Below, in pieces: positions 1-12,622 of a stretch of 64,000 bases of DNA. The stretch covers positions 15,898,077-15,962,076 of the forward strand of contig NC_092582.1 of NCBI RefSeq assembly GCF_037975245.1, in the 5' to 3' direction. The position numbers and the translations under genes are program-made. The notes under the pieces were generated by a model. The model made no database searches, had not been told where the DNA came from, and worked only from the letters and a program-made list of their open reading frames with translations. How positions within the stretch are numbered: the first letter of the stretch is position 1; every line of letters starts with the position of its first letter. Source of the stretch: Apostichopus japonicus (lineage: Eukaryota > Echinodermata > Holothuroidea > Aspidochirotida > Stichopodidae).

Positions 1-550
1 GTCATTGAAGGTCAATAGAGGCCAAAACTTTGTATAAATATTGTTTTGCAGTATACTGGGAAGGTTTTCATTGAAACTGTGGCTAGGAATCACAAACCCT
101 TCTGGCTTTCTGGTTCCTGGAGTTACTTGCAAGAGGTTTTTTTATAATTTTTTTTTTTTCAATACTTGGCCAGATTTCTTTATGGTTGGAATGTTTGTGC
201 ATGAAGTGAGTAAGTCCCGCCTGTGTGTAACAAAGTAGAACCTATCCAAGGATTCCGCCAAGTACATAGCTCGGTGTGAAGGTGTAAGTAGTATACACCA
301 CACAGAATTGAAGCCTGGAGAATTGCGATGTAAATTTATTTTTTGGGGGGGGGGGTGTAACAGCAATTTTGTTGAATACAATGGTGTCTAAAAGTTCTGC
401 TTGCTGCTGTGTTGGTTTTTTATATAACATTTGATGAGGTGTCTGTAATGGAATTTGTAAAGCAATCTGGCCATTATGAGACATCTGCAGATGTTTAGAG
501 ACAAGTTTTATCATATTTAAGTACTTTCTTTTTTTCTTTCTTTGTTATAG

Positions 551-3500
551 CTACAAGAAACAGATGGAAGAAATGCAGAAGTCATTTAATAAGACAGTTA
601 CTACTCTAACTGAGAAGGTAGTAAAATCACAAGAAAAGGTCAGTAAATCCTACCTCAACCACCACCTGCTCGCCCCCCTCCCTCCTCCCCACACACACCC
701 CAGCCAGAAAACAATCATATTAACTGGCTATATTGCAAAACCAAAACAAATAGAGATGTTTGTACCTTTAACAGACTTTGAAAAAACAGCAGGTTTTTTT
801 TTTGACATCGATCTTGGTCAATTTTCAGCAGTATAAGTCAGATTACTGTGCAGTTAATTTAGTCTTAAAGGAAGATGAAAGCTTCTAAAATTATGCAGAA
901 TCGGATCGACCATTGTACATTATTCATCACGAATCTAATATGAAAAGCTAATGTGGGTGGTGAAAATTATTATTAAATCAAAATGGAAAATGATTATATC
1001 TCTTGCTAATTAAGGTGATGAATCTGGGAATAAGTTTTAGTTCATTCAATAGTCAAGATATTTATAGTAATTGTTTTGTAGGTTTGGAAGCTTTTTCGCA
1101 GCCAACGATTTTTGCCAATAACATTTTTTCTAGGTTAAACATTTTCTATCTGTCTGTATACTTTTCATCCCCCACAATATCAAACTATAGGCTTTGCTGT
1201 ATGTGTTAGAGCAAGGGTGGGCAACCATTTTTGAATGAATGGGCCAGATAAAAGGAGTGAAAAATTGACTGGGCCGCACCTAACCAACGACCTGCTGTTG
1301 ATTTCAAACCTTTGATTCCGAGGACTTTCAAGCAATAGGTGTGTGTACTTAATCTGTATTCACAAAAACATAATGTCAATACAGTACAGTTGATAATTAA
1401 TGGGGATAATAGGCCTACCTGACAGCATCATTAGTGCCGATAAATTCTAAGCAGCTAGCTCGTTTTTTGTGATGATGTAAAATAGATTGATTTTTTTTCT
1501 TTTTCTTGAGACATCTCACGTGTCGCAAAAAAATCACTGGCGGGCCGCTTGTGGCCTGCGGGCGGTAGGTTGCCCACCCCAGTGTTAGAGAGTTATCATA
1601 TCCGTTGCTATGAGATCGATTCAGCTCGGCTGCAGCTGGATTTTGCAGCCGCTGCAGCTTATTATGTCGTGGCACTGTGCCTCAATCATTTGATATAAAG
1701 TCAGTTTTTAATGCTCTGTTCTTACAGCATACAACAAACACAGCAGACATCAGCAGGATCGACGGACAAGTCGAAGAGCTCACCGGCATCGTCTCTTCAA
1801 TATCTATCAAGATAGAGGACATTCTTCAAGAGGTAAAATTCCCGATCCGTAAAAATCAAGGAAACATCCAGTAGCTGGCTTTAGTTAATCGTAGTCAGTG
1901 TCTCACCAGATTCACTGAAGTCATTTCCAAAAATATTATTATGTTAAGCGGGAAGCACACATCCGAATGCGACTGGAAATCGGTTCGACCGTTGCCATGG
2001 AGAATCATGGATATGCAGGCAGCATGCATATTGCTTAATTACGTCCAGGACTGATCAACGTTTTGCCAGTTTTAGGTCCTGTCAGCTTCGGTCGATGAAA
2101 CTCAACTCTTAGCATTTTCCTGACTGGCAGTTGGCAGTCGGGACCATGACTGCCCATCTTGGAGAAATGTTTGCAATGAAAGGGGACTACTTTTGCATAT
2201 GACCTACTCTTGCATTTGACCTACTCGAGCAACGACTGTTTACAGACGACAGTCCTTCAGTGGGCGCTATTAAATCAGTCGTTAATTGTGACAGAGTCAG
2301 TTTGTAAAGCTGCGGTGCTTTATAGACTAAGGACATGAAAGTTGATTTAGTCAGTTCTTTTCAGTTTACGAGCGGCTTGAATTGTTTTCTTTCGTACAAA
2401 GCAATGAGCTGGTAGTTAGCCTCAGTATCAAAGGGCTAGTCTTAATAAAGGGCTTGATAAAGAAATAATTTCAGTCTGTGTCAAAATCTGCATTTTCTTT
2501 GATTTTCCTATCATTTTATGGCGGTCATTTGGTTGACATTTTGCTCTCTTTTATATCTTGCTTAGGTTATCGAACGCCATCTCTTCCTGATGATCTGCGA
2601 AGTGCTGTTCTTCTGTTCCCTGTTCATGATTTGTGTCCGCCGCGAGAGGAACCAGCTCCGATTGGCCCGCGCCATGTATGAACACCACCTTGACACACCA
2701 CAGCGTAGAAATACCATGTGTGCATCCAACCCGTCTCAGCATAGCCCTAGGGGTTCCTTACGTAGAGGAGGAACTCTAAGACCCAGTGGTAAGTTTTGAG
2801 AAGGGCAATATGCCAAGACCTAACTTTAATATTGCTGGGTTTTTTTTATCCTGTGCAATCTGCTTGTGTATGTATGGGTGTGAAGTGCGGCAAGGAAACA
2901 GGATGAGTTTGATAATACAATAAGGTCGAACCTGGTACTGGGTAAACAGACTCCTCTTTCTTATAAGGATAAGCACCCCTTGTGTTTTTTTGTGTATGGA
3001 TACATGGGGCATAATAACATAAGCAATATCACACTCTCAAAAGGCAAGCTCGCACATCATGCTCGCAATAAGCAAAATCACCGAACCAAATAAGAAAGTG
3101 GTTGGTAAGTTTGCCACGAATTCATGGAAATCTGTAATGTGTAACTAAAGACTCCTCACAGGAAATTACATACAGTACATACAAGCCATTAAACTTCAAG
3201 AAAACTAGTTTACTCTTTAAACTTGGTATAAGGATGTTGCCGTTTCATGCAGAAATTTTGCATCTAGGTAATTACCATATTAGAACAAGTCTGTTCTGTT
3301 TCTGTATCTTCAAATAATTACTCTGATGAATAATTGATTGATATACTTGTATTTCCTTTCTGTTTCTCAGGTAGTCTTGATGATCTTCTCATTATTGGAC
3401 CAACCACACCCCTCAGGGAGGCAATGAAAGTGAGTTTATTTTCAACTTTGTCCGAGTTTATCGATTTCCCTTTAAGATGGTGGTGAGCGAAGAAATGCTC

Positions 3501-5298
3501 ATTTTTATATTCATTCAAGATGAGTTTTATAAAAAGGTGTACCCTGTCAGAAATTTACCGAATCCCTAGAATTTATGAAAGAATTCTTGAGAGTTGCATT
3601 CAGCCAGTTGGGACATTTTCCTAATGCTAATACCTCTCTAAACTGTCCTCCAATATCATGCTCTCAAAGCATTAGTATTGTCAGTACAAACAGTTCCTCA
3701 CCATTATCTGATAGAAATATGATATTCATACTGCTCGTACTGACAATACGAGTGCTCTGAAGCAGGACATGACACAACAGTATAGACAAACTTGTCCCAA
3801 CTGGGTGGTTGCATTTTAATCATTCAGGAATATTTATTTTTGGTTCCTTGCTGGAAGCAATGGAACCTATACAGTCAGGTTGTCATGTGTGTATGTACAG
3901 TATGTGTTTGCGTCTGTGACACTTGCTTTGGCCCGTGATAACTCAACAATGGAGTGATGGATGTTTGTCATTCTTGCTATGTAGATGTATTATAGTGGAA
4001 AAGTGTGCAATATCGTTTTTTTGGTGTGGACCTTATGAATATTAATAGGGTTATAGGGTCAAACATGAAAATCTTCATTTTACAATAATTCTGCAACTTT
4101 AAGTCGGATTGTAACCAAACTTGGTATACAGTTGCTGACTAATAGCTGGTACATGTAGGCCATCTGGGCCCCAAAAAATTCTGGTTTCATGGTTAGGCTG
4201 GGTGGGCCAAAATGTAATGTCCACCTCAAATACATTTTGGGAAATATTCCTCGGGCTCAATTTTGTGGGGCCCAGTATTTTTGGGACCATTTGGTTGCAC
4301 AGTTGTTGGGGTTCAAGTTTTGAGGGCAAATTACTTTTAAGCCACTTTGTCTGAGCTAAATATTTATGGGACCATTTATGTGCAGAATTTTAACAGGCCC
4401 ATGTTTTTTGAAAGGGACCAAAATTTTAAAATTGCAAAAACTCCACAACTTTAAATCAGATGATATCCAAACTTGGAATACAGTTGTTGGGTCATAGCTG
4501 GTACATGTGGGCATATGTATTATGATATTGGGTGATGACACATACAACACTTTAATATTTCACTAAGCAAGGAACCATAGCGGCTGTTGGGCTCTTGTAT
4601 TTTATTTGTTTAACATATCTTCATACAACTGTTGCTTTTTTATTAGTGTCATCAGACATTATCAGATTAGAATTCCAAGAAGTCATGTCACGATATATTT
4701 GGTTGTATCTGTTTATAATATTTCAACAACACATGGGGAATGGGGGGATGGGTTAAAGGGGATGCTTTTATTGGGAGATGGGTTTCTTTGGTCCTCCTCC
4801 ACTCTCCTGTGATACTATGTTTTGGTATATTCAAGTAAAAAGTATATTGAAACTGAAGAGAGGCTAAGATTCTAGTTGTCTGCACTGAGCAATTTAATTG
4901 TTTTTAATATTTCCATAGAATTAAGATGAGCCATTGCTTTGTTTTGAAATATCATACATTTATACCAAAATTCTTTACAGGCTAATTCTGGCCACCAGAC
5001 CAAGGTGAAGCCAAGAAACAAGACAGTCATTCAAGCACGGACCAACGGCTCTCTAACGGATCTGACCCAGCCGAAACAACCAATGAAAACTGCCAAGAGA
5101 AAGATAGACTCCTACTCAGCTGGTAACGTAGCTAATCCCGCTGGGATCATTTTTAACGGCTCATCAGAACTGAAGGAAGAGTCAAAGTCTGATTCCAAGA
5201 TCCTCGGTAGGCATTCGCCAGAGACTATAGGAGCTTTGAATGGCTCCAGCAACTCGAAGCATAAAAAAGTACAGAATGGGTCAAAGGTCAAGAGATAA
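551..5298 (+). CDS. SUCO: SUCO (SUN domain-containing ossification factor), C-terminal part, 5' truncated by window
   Basis: Five exons join in frame: 551-638, 1728-1832, 2566-2788, 3371-3429 and 4981-5298, all with AG/GT borders; the stop is at 5296-5298. The first exon reads YKKQMEEMQKSFNKTV, close to the vertebrate SUCO segment just before its membrane span. The second continues a coiled coil. The third carries the hydrophobic span (HLFLMICEVLFFCSLFMICV) followed by a basic RRERNQLRLAR stretch. The last two exons encode a low-complexity, Lys/Ser/Asn-rich cytosolic tail. About 263 residues lie in the window; human SUCO is about 1250 aa, so the SUN domain and earlier exons lie to the left. 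The family is an ER/nuclear-envelope glycoprotein implicated in bone collagen secretion in mammals (established knowledge). Its role in an invertebrate is unknown. The gene is convergent with AK5. No upstream SUCO exon is recognisable in 1-550. Confidence 0.85.
1212..1582. mobile_element. hAT-like non-autonomous element (MITE), 371 bp, in SUCO intron
   Basis: The ends are inverted repeats: CAAGGGTGGGCAACC on the left and the complement of CTGGGGTGGGCAACC on the right. The element is flanked by a perfect 8-bp direct repeat, TGTTAGAG (1204-1211 and 1583-1590). An 8-bp duplication with C-A/T-G style ends is typical of hAT transposons. There is no transposase reading frame, so it would need an enzyme supplied in trans. 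It lies between SUCO exons 551-638 and 1728-1832 and disturbs no splice site. Confidence 0.8.
3601..3807. mobile_element. Short inverted-repeat element of the 'TTGTCCCAAC' family, copy 1
   Basis: The 207-bp unit has terminal inverted repeats CAGCCAGTTGGGACA and CACCCAGTTGGGACA (14 of 15 match). It is flanked by an 8-bp direct repeat GTTGCATT (3593-3600, 3808-3815). The body is itself largely palindromic: AGTATTGTCAGTAC on the left recurs inverted on the right. It has no coding capacity. The 8-bp duplication again suggests a hAT-mobilised MITE. It sits in the last SUCO intron. A second copy is at 8660-8876 and fragments occur near 9030-9270 and 17980-18095. Confidence 0.7.
3841..4577. mobile_element. 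Candidate 737-bp element with 12-bp terminal inverted repeats
   Basis: TGGTTCCTTGCT at 3841-3852 is the exact reverse complement of AGCAAGGAACCA at 4566-4577. Inside, about 65 bp is repeated in tandem-like fashion: both 4090-4158 and 4441-4508 contain an AACTTTAA...CCAAACTTGG...AGCTGGTACATGT pattern. No open reading frame of note and no clear target duplication were found, so the class is undetermined. The element fills much of the last SUCO intron. Confidence 0.5.
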
Positions 5299-8200
5299 TA
5301 ATTCAGACAAAGTCACTAACTTATACATATTCATGAAAGATTGAATATAGAGGGAGTCGAGTACACATCTGCTATATATGCGTATTCATGAAGATGGAAT
5401 GTGGAACAGTTCAAAAGAAAACAGCAGAGAAGTACAGCAAAGCTAGGAAGTTGACAGCATTTCATGTAGGTCAAAGGTCATTCCAACAGGATGAGTCAGC
5501 AAACTGCCTGCTTAATACATATTCATTAATGCCAAAGGTCAACTCAGTATCTTTGGACAAGTCGTGCTGGTCAAGTACAGCAAAGTGGGTCAGAGGTCAT
5601 CGGAGGATGAGTCAGCGAGGAAAAACGTCAAAGTTCAGACGCTGAAGGGGTTGCAACCTCCCTGCAGCTTGGCTGCATAGGAAATAATGTGTTCTGTGTT
5701 TCACACAATTGGCACTGTTTGTCTGTCTGCAAAGATAATCTCTATTGTTTGATGTTGGGTCAGCCTTGCTGCAGCATGGGTATGCAAGGGCTGCAGCTTT
5801 TTTTGTTTTTGTTTTTTTGGCGTGGACATTGTGCCTTTAATTATTTTAATTGGTATATGTTCATAAAGATTGGAATGGTTAGAAGTATTATGTAATGGCA
5901 TAGGTCAAAGGTGAAGTTAAAATGATATACTTGTTAAGACCTCCAGCTGACAAAGCATTGAGTCTTTTGTTGCCATAAATTTTTATCACTGAGGAGGTCT
6001 CTTTAAAAGCATGAGATGAAGGTGATACGAAAGCAGGAAAAAACAACAATCTTTTGAAATCTGGGGTGTGCTAAATTTCACAGTAATTCAAAAAAAAAAT
6101 CCTATTATGCAGTAAAGGCTAAGTTAATTTTTTTAAGCGAATAAATTCTAAGAAGAAGAAGATTATATAATTTATGCTATGAAAAAGGGTAATGGATATG
6201 GTTGGAGGATTGTTTCATGATACACTGCTGTTCTGGTTCATTTTCTATTTAAGGTTGACTTTGAGTTCTGTTTAAAATAACTAGTTTCAGTTGTTTAAGG
6301 TGTAAGTCTTGTGTGCATCTTAAAGAGTAAAGTTAATTTATTCCACAGTCGAGTTCTATGGATTTTTTAATAATTTGCACCTATCTTTGTAACTGACAAG
6401 CCAAATCTTAGTTGCTATGGAAACATTTGAAGCGTCATAAAATAAATTTGAAAATCTTCTTGCGTATCTATCAGAAACTTCCATCGTCGAAAAATTGTAA
6501 AATTATGACTTATGGTTGTATTAATCTGCAACAGTTATGTGAACATTTTGAAACAGAATATTTATTTATTGCAAAATATGTGTAATGTTCAAGTGGTAAG
6601 GAGATCATTAATTTGTCCATTATCAGGATTTTGTGAGTATGATCTGTAGCAATTCAATATTTTTACTCCCCCCCCCCCAAAAAAAAAAATGTTAGATTAA
6701 TTGTGTAGACTTGAAGATTTTTAAATTTACACTGCCTTCCAAACCTTCCATAAATAAATCCTTAACTAAATCTGTTCAATTTATGGTGCTATTAATTTTT
6801 TTTTTGAAATAAATTTATGAGTTTAATGTTAGTATGGATTTATGTGGTAAGGGTTGTATAGTTATGATACAGGAATATAGAAATTATTTTGAAAAATGGC
6901 TGCCATTCTTTTGAAGTATGTTGGGATATGTAAAAGCTTTGGTTGACATTCCAGTGAAAATTGGTATTGAGTGGTAGTTTTATTCTGGGGAAATATTCTA
7001 GAATGTTTACCAAATTCTTGCATAATTACTGTTTAATTGCAAAACATTTTGTGGTAGCACTTCATGTTGTTTACTAATTTGTGACAGTTTCCTCTGATAT
7101 GTGTGTTGAAAAAGAAAATGATATTTTTCCCCAAGTTGTGTAATATCTGTCAAAATATTATGCCAAAAAACACCCCAAAAACATTGACAGCGTTTAAACT
7201 GTGATGTAACAGAAGATATCTATTTGGTTTTGAGTAAAAGTTTTATCTATCAATTTAATTCTGGGTTATGGAATAATTGTAATTCACTCATGCATTAATT
7301 TGTATGATAAAAGGTACTAATCATTATTATGATTATTATTATTTTAGGTTTTTTCTGTTGCTTTTCTTTCGGTTGAAACAGTGCCTTGCCGTAAAGACTT
7401 GTCTTTACACGTCCTTGTTATGCATTTTGTCGGCGAGTCCATCATCCTCGCTTTCACATTTTGTACCATATCTCATATATATTTTGTCCTTTAAATTTTT
7501 TTTTTTTCTTTCACTTTGAAAGGTGCAATAACACATCAGGTTTTAAGTTGACCGGTTGATTAGAAATTTGGCGTTAGCTGGTGTTATTATTATTACTTTT
7601 TTGTTCATCGTTGCTTCTCTCTATGGCATACCCACTGTCATATTAGCTCGCTTCTGTGTAACCTTATCCATACCCAGTGGTATTTACCAAATATCTGTCA
7701 TTCCAATCCTTTGGTCTTATAATGGTGCGTCTGTTTTTATTCAGAATTCAGTTCCAGTCCGAGAAACATGACTTAGTTTAAGTGCTGGTGATTTCACCTA
7801 TATTTTGCATTTTCTGTAGTGAAATCACAAAGGCCTCTTAAAGCTGTAAATTATATAAATGGATTGGATTGTAACACACACACAAGCTGATGCCTATCAT
7901 GACAACCTTATGGTTATGTTTGGTGTATGAGGGAGAGAGAGAGGAGAGGGGGAGGAGGGGGGGGTGGAAGGTGGGGAGGTTTATCTTTTGCTCTTGACTG
8001 GTATGCATCTGGAGCTAACAGAGGGGCATGAACTAACTTGAGAGTCATAGCAAATCAAGGGATAATACATCATAGTCTAGCCAATGGAACAGTTAAACAC
8101 TGCTATTTGCTACTTATTGGATCTTATCTAAAGTTTGCCTTTGTGTCAGACCCTTTGAGGTCATTGTGGAGGTGAATGCCCAGTATTTGTTTATCTTTTG

Positions 8201-8650
8201 TAATTTACGATGTTGACAGAATGAATGATTTACTAGAAAAAATGAAAAGAAAGAAGACTGACGAGAGAGAAAAAGTAACGGAAATAATAAACAAAAAATG
8301 AATTGAAATTGATGATACGAACTTTATTTACCAAAAGCATTTGAATGCATTTGTGTTGTGCAGTGTTTGAACCTTTCACCCCCCCTCCCTTCCACCCCCT
8401 CCCACCCTCCCCCTAGTTCAAATGAAACTACAACAGTTCTTATAGTATCTGTTTCATTTCAAGAAAATGTTAACTGACAGTCATATCACACATTTCAGAA
8501 TTTTTGAAGCTAAATTTTGGAGGTTTTTTGAGTGACAGAGGTTGCATCTGCAATATCAGCTTAAAATATACAAATCTTTTCTTTTTAATAAAGAAAAAGA
8601 AATTAAGCGGAATCTGATGAATATTTCAATGTTTCCTATAATTCCTGTGG
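5299..8650 (+). other. SUCO 3' UTR and following non-coding DNA
   Basis: No convincing coding exon is seen. Several AATAAA signals on the + strand could end the SUCO transcript (for example 6140-6145 and 6441-6446, with more near 6750 and 6807). I cannot decide which is used. The segment after the SUCO stop holds short open stretches that look random and are interrupted by homopolymers. Confidence 0.5.
7921..7981 (+). repeat. Purine-only G-rich tract
   Basis: About 55 bases are almost purely G and A, with runs of G up to eight. On the + strand this could form a G-quadruplex or triplex. A partly complementary C-rich tract lies at 8382-8414. It is non-coding. Confidence 0.5.
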
Positions 8651-8659
8651 GTCAGTTTT

Positions 8660-8876
8660 CAGTGAGGTTGGGACAATTTCTCTGCTAATACCACTCGAAA
8701 CTGTACTCTTGAGTTCATGCTTCAAAGCACTCATACTGACAGTATGAACAGTTCCGAAATTTTTACATAACCTGAATTAAGGGAAAATTTATATTCATAC
8801 AGCTCGTACTGTCAGTACGAGTGGTTTGAAGCATGACATGAAAGTATAGTTTAAACAAACTTGTCCCAACCTGAGT
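8660..8876. mobile_element. Short inverted-repeat element of the 'TTGTCCCAAC' family, copy 2
   Basis: The ends match copy 1: AGGTTGGGACAA on the left and its complement TTGTCCCAACCT on the right. The flanks are TCAGTTTT (8652-8659) and TCAGTTTA (8877-8884), an imperfect 8-bp target duplication. The interior again carries paired ACTGACAGTAT / ACTGTCAGTAC arms that would fold into one long hairpin. It lies between the convergent SUCO and AK5 genes. Confidence 0.65.
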
Positions 8877-9029
8877 TCAGTTTAACTGGGAAATATTTTT
8901 ACAATTTCAGAAGACAGTATAATATCATAATCCACATTTTTGGGCCCCAAAACAAGTAAAAAGTCAACAAGTTAAAGTATACAATTCACAAAAATTATGG
9001 CAAATATGTTGAAATTTCTGGTTGTGCTC

Positions 9030-9270
9030 GTATTGTCATTTGGACAATTTTTGAATGCTTTAGAATACGGACATAGATTACTAACTACTTTGGAGTGATG
9101 GTACGGACAGTTCAATACTACTCATACTGTCCATACCAGTGCTTTTCAGCATTACGAGAAAGTATTGTACCGACCGGATTGTCCCAACTGGATGATCAAC
9201 TCCATCACCCCCCCATTCGGGACAATTTTTTACGTCATGCTTTAAAGCATTATACGGACAGTATGGATAT
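9030..9270. repeat. Degraded copies of the 'TTGTCCCAAC' hairpin family
   Basis: TTGTCCCAACTGG near 9179-9191, GGGACAATTTTT near 9219 and internal arms such as TACTGTCCATACCAGTGCTTT repeat the features of the two intact copies, but no paired ends with target duplications can be drawn. This reads as nested or broken copies. Confidence 0.5.
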
Positions 9271-10161
9271 GATGTTTCAATCAGCAATAGGTACAGAAAA
9301 GTTCAAAGAAATATAATAAAAATTTCTTCTATAAATATATCATATATTAAGTGATTGCATAATAAAAATACAAGATGCTATGTGATTTGAATAATGCATA
9401 AATTAAAAGGACAGATGCATAGATTAAAGTTGACTGGTGTACTTATAACTTTAGACGTAATGTCTGCACACTCATAACAGCTACAGTTGTTTTTCTACAT
9501 CAACAAAATTACATTCAAGTGTAGAAAAGATGGTTTCAAAGATTATTACACGATATATTATTGGCATGTTTTGTTAAACAAGTTACGAAATGCATAGAAT
9601 TGAATACTGAATTTGGATGAAACATGGACAGGCAAATTGATACCAAACGACTCCTACTTTGATCCATCCATTTTGCCCCTTTTCTCTTTTTTTGGGACTG
9701 GAGGGAAGGTCGGTGATTTAAATCAATAAGAACATTTTATGGATGTGTGTTTAAAGGTCATCAGTTTGAAACCCAATGGCCTCAAATATGCTAGAAAGTT
9801 AAATAATGGTCATTCCTGCTCCAACTTTCCAGAAGCATTTCACTTGCCACTCGCAAAGTATTCTTTCACTTCAAGACAACAAATTGTCTAACTTAACACT
9901 CCTTGATGTTTGGAAAGAAGTTAGAGATTAAGAACCATCAAGAACATTCTTTTTGCAATAATTTTTAGCACTTTTTATTGCCCAATACTGATCACCTTTA
10001 AACAGTTGGTAGCATGTGCTTGACTATACTGACTTAAATTAGATGAGAATAATTTATGTAACCATTTCAACTTAAAGCATTCATTCTTGATGCAGTACTT
10101 TGTGCTCCATATCCTGGCAAGTTCTCTCCCAGAAAAGGTTGCCATCAAATGATAATCATCC
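9271..10161. other. Intergenic DNA between SUCO and AK5 3' ends
   Basis: AT-rich sequence; I see no gene, RNA or repeat structure in it. Confidence 0.4.
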
Positions 10162-10638
10162 TTTATTTTATCAGGTAAATACAGCTAATTTTGTAATTGC
10201 AAAATGAAGGCCTAGCTATGTGTAGTTACTATAATGTTAGTATGGCAGGCCTAAGCTATATACACATGGCTGCTTGTTTCATAAATGTTTTACACTTTCT
10301 CAAGGTGTAAACAGATCTTAAAAACTAAGGAAACAAGCAACACATATTTTGAGCAAGCAATACGTATTTCTAGCCCTTATGATTTTTCGGTGGGAACAAA
10401 ACTCACTGAAACGCAAGCAGGCTTTCTTCACAGTTGTGGTTCTATACTAGACATTACAATGAAAGCTAACTTGGGTATGTACTTAAGCATTAGTATGAAT
10501 CAAATTTAAAAAGGTTAGAAGAGATAAAAGTGAGAGAAAAGTCATTACAATATTTTACATGTTTAATTAAGTAACAACCTACACTGAATTCGGCTAAATG
10601 TCTGCTGACTACAGTTCACTTGCCATGCATTGCAAGGT
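10162..10638 (-). promoter_or_regulatory. AK5 3' UTR with candidate poly(A) signal
   Basis: Reading on the - strand, AATAAA occurs at 10167-10162, about 470 bases after the AK5 stop codon. It is the first canonical signal downstream that I found, so it is a reasonable but unproven end for the transcript. Confidence 0.45.
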
Positions 10639-12622
10639 TTAGGCTTGTGGTGTCCCACTGTTAGTATCTTCGCTGATTATTGATATGAATGTTAGGATAT
10701 TGGTTAGGTCTTCACCAGCATCTTTGAAGGACACCTATGGAAGAATGAGAAATAAACTCTTACAACTGAACAAAAAAGGTTGATTATGTGGAATGGAGAG
10801 GTAGAGGTGGGGGGGGGGGTTGGAGGGTTTGGGGATACCCTTCCATGTAACACGTTTCACACGGAATGGACTATCAATTTTTCAAACATTAATGAAAGGA
10901 ATTGTAAGTGGAGTTGGTTTCGTTCAGTTGGGCAGTGCAAGGAGCTTCATACTAATAGCTGGTTTTCAAGGATATGTGAATATGATTGGTTTATATGTAA
11001 TACAATGCATAATTTGGCTTGTCTTAAAGCGCCATCCCATCAACATTCCTTAATGGATTCTTTCAACAAATGAAGTAAGTCTGTAACTGATTAATTAAGG
11101 CACAAATTTTCAAGCTGCTCTTTATTCCAAATGAGCCACCAGAGGAAGCCACAATGTTGTTTTTCATGTGCATAGAAGTGTGTAAACATATCTTTAATGT
11201 TTAGACGTTTTTATGATGTAATTCACTCGTGGAGGTCTAGAGGTCTCCATCGTAGTCTCCAATCTTCAGCAATCTGTCTTTATCTAAAGACCACATCACT
11301 GCAATTTATGCATGTCAAAATCTTTTAAAGTTGTATCACAAGCATTACCGTACCTCCATAACCCTATCTTTTCTCTCATCCTCTTTCTGATAGTAGTCCA
11401 CTACGGCAGTCACAGAGTCAAAGAATGATGATATCTTCTTCTTTGCTGCATCACCGGTGTCATCCGCCCTCCCACTCGTCTCTGCTCTTGAAGCAACGTT
11501 TTGTTCTAATTCTTCAGAAGTTCCTGACAGTACGACAACTTTATGTTCTGCTGCAAACTGATGATGAAATAACAGCAAAAATATCTCTCTAAATGAGCAC
11601 TGTCAACAGTGAAAGTTTCCAACAACAGATGGATGGGGTGGAGAGGAAAAGGATGAAATGAGCGATGGAAAACAGGTGAGGTGAAGGCTAGATACAGGCG
11701 ATGGAGGGGGGGGAGGGAAAAGAAAGGGCAAGCTGGAGCAGATTAATTATACATTTATGAAGACAAATGACTACCCTATATATTTTACTAACTTGCTCAA
11801 TATTCCCAAAACTGATTTAACCTTGGTAGTGACCTGTAACTTACCTCCCTGACCCTTCATAATAATAATATTTTGCTTTTCTTTATATATTTTTTTTATT
11901 TTTATTTTTTATTTTTTAATAATATTTCATGACAAAGGAAGGAATGAAAGTAGAACGAACTTCGTCTTAACTTAGAGAAACATCAAAGATGTTGAGTAAT
12001 GAAGTTTGATATATAAAGTTATATAGCCAGTCCCACACAAATTATTAATACAGTAAAACAAAAGCATGTACAGAGACATACCTTCATGTTACATGATTTT
12101 GCCAAATGTATCCATGGAGTGAATATAGAAAATATGTCATGTTTAAAAATGGTCACTAAAGTTAGGCATGATTCTTGGAACTTGAATATATTTCTAACTA
12201 TCTGATCAACTATCTGAAAAACCATCTTCCCTTACATCTGAATAAATATCTCACATATCTCAAGTTCCTGACCCCATCTCCAATCCCCACCTCCCTCCTT
12301 CATACACCTGTCATATTCTTTTTCCAAATTCTTCTCCGACTTACCTCTTTAGAAAATGTTTCTGCTTGGTCTAAAGTTCTTGGGAAACCTTCGATAACAA
12401 ATTCCAGGGATTCCTTAAACTTTGCTATTGCTTCCTTAATGAGCGACATCATTTTATGAACATGGACGATGTCACCGATGGTGATCGCATCAGCTAGTTC
12501 TTTATTCCCCTCTGGATCCCTCTCGACCTCTGACCTGATCAGATCACCGGCCGAGATGTAGACAGCATTTTTCTTCTCAGCTAAATTTTTGGCTACCTCT
12601 TTCTTGCCTGAACCAGGTCCAC
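10639..12622 (-). other. AK5: AK5 adenylate kinase unit 4 (exons 24-26)
   Basis: Exons 12345-12622, 11354-11557 and 10639-10734. Exon 24 (278 nt) equals the 164+117-nt pair of the other units minus one codon, meaning an intron was lost. The P-loop is GGPGSGKKE (896-904), the AMP motif SAGDLIR, then EGFPR; the [13 protein letters not shown] is intact (R1012, R1018). The C-terminus [10 protein letters not shown] is the usual last strand and helix of the fold. The P-loop keeps its lysine but not GKGT, so activity is possible but not assured. Confidence 0.75.

Noticed and set aside
51-175. Possible SUCO exon after TTTTGCAG at 43-50
   Set aside because: The translation does not resemble the SUCO segment expected before YKKQMEEMQ and no good donor in the right phase follows.
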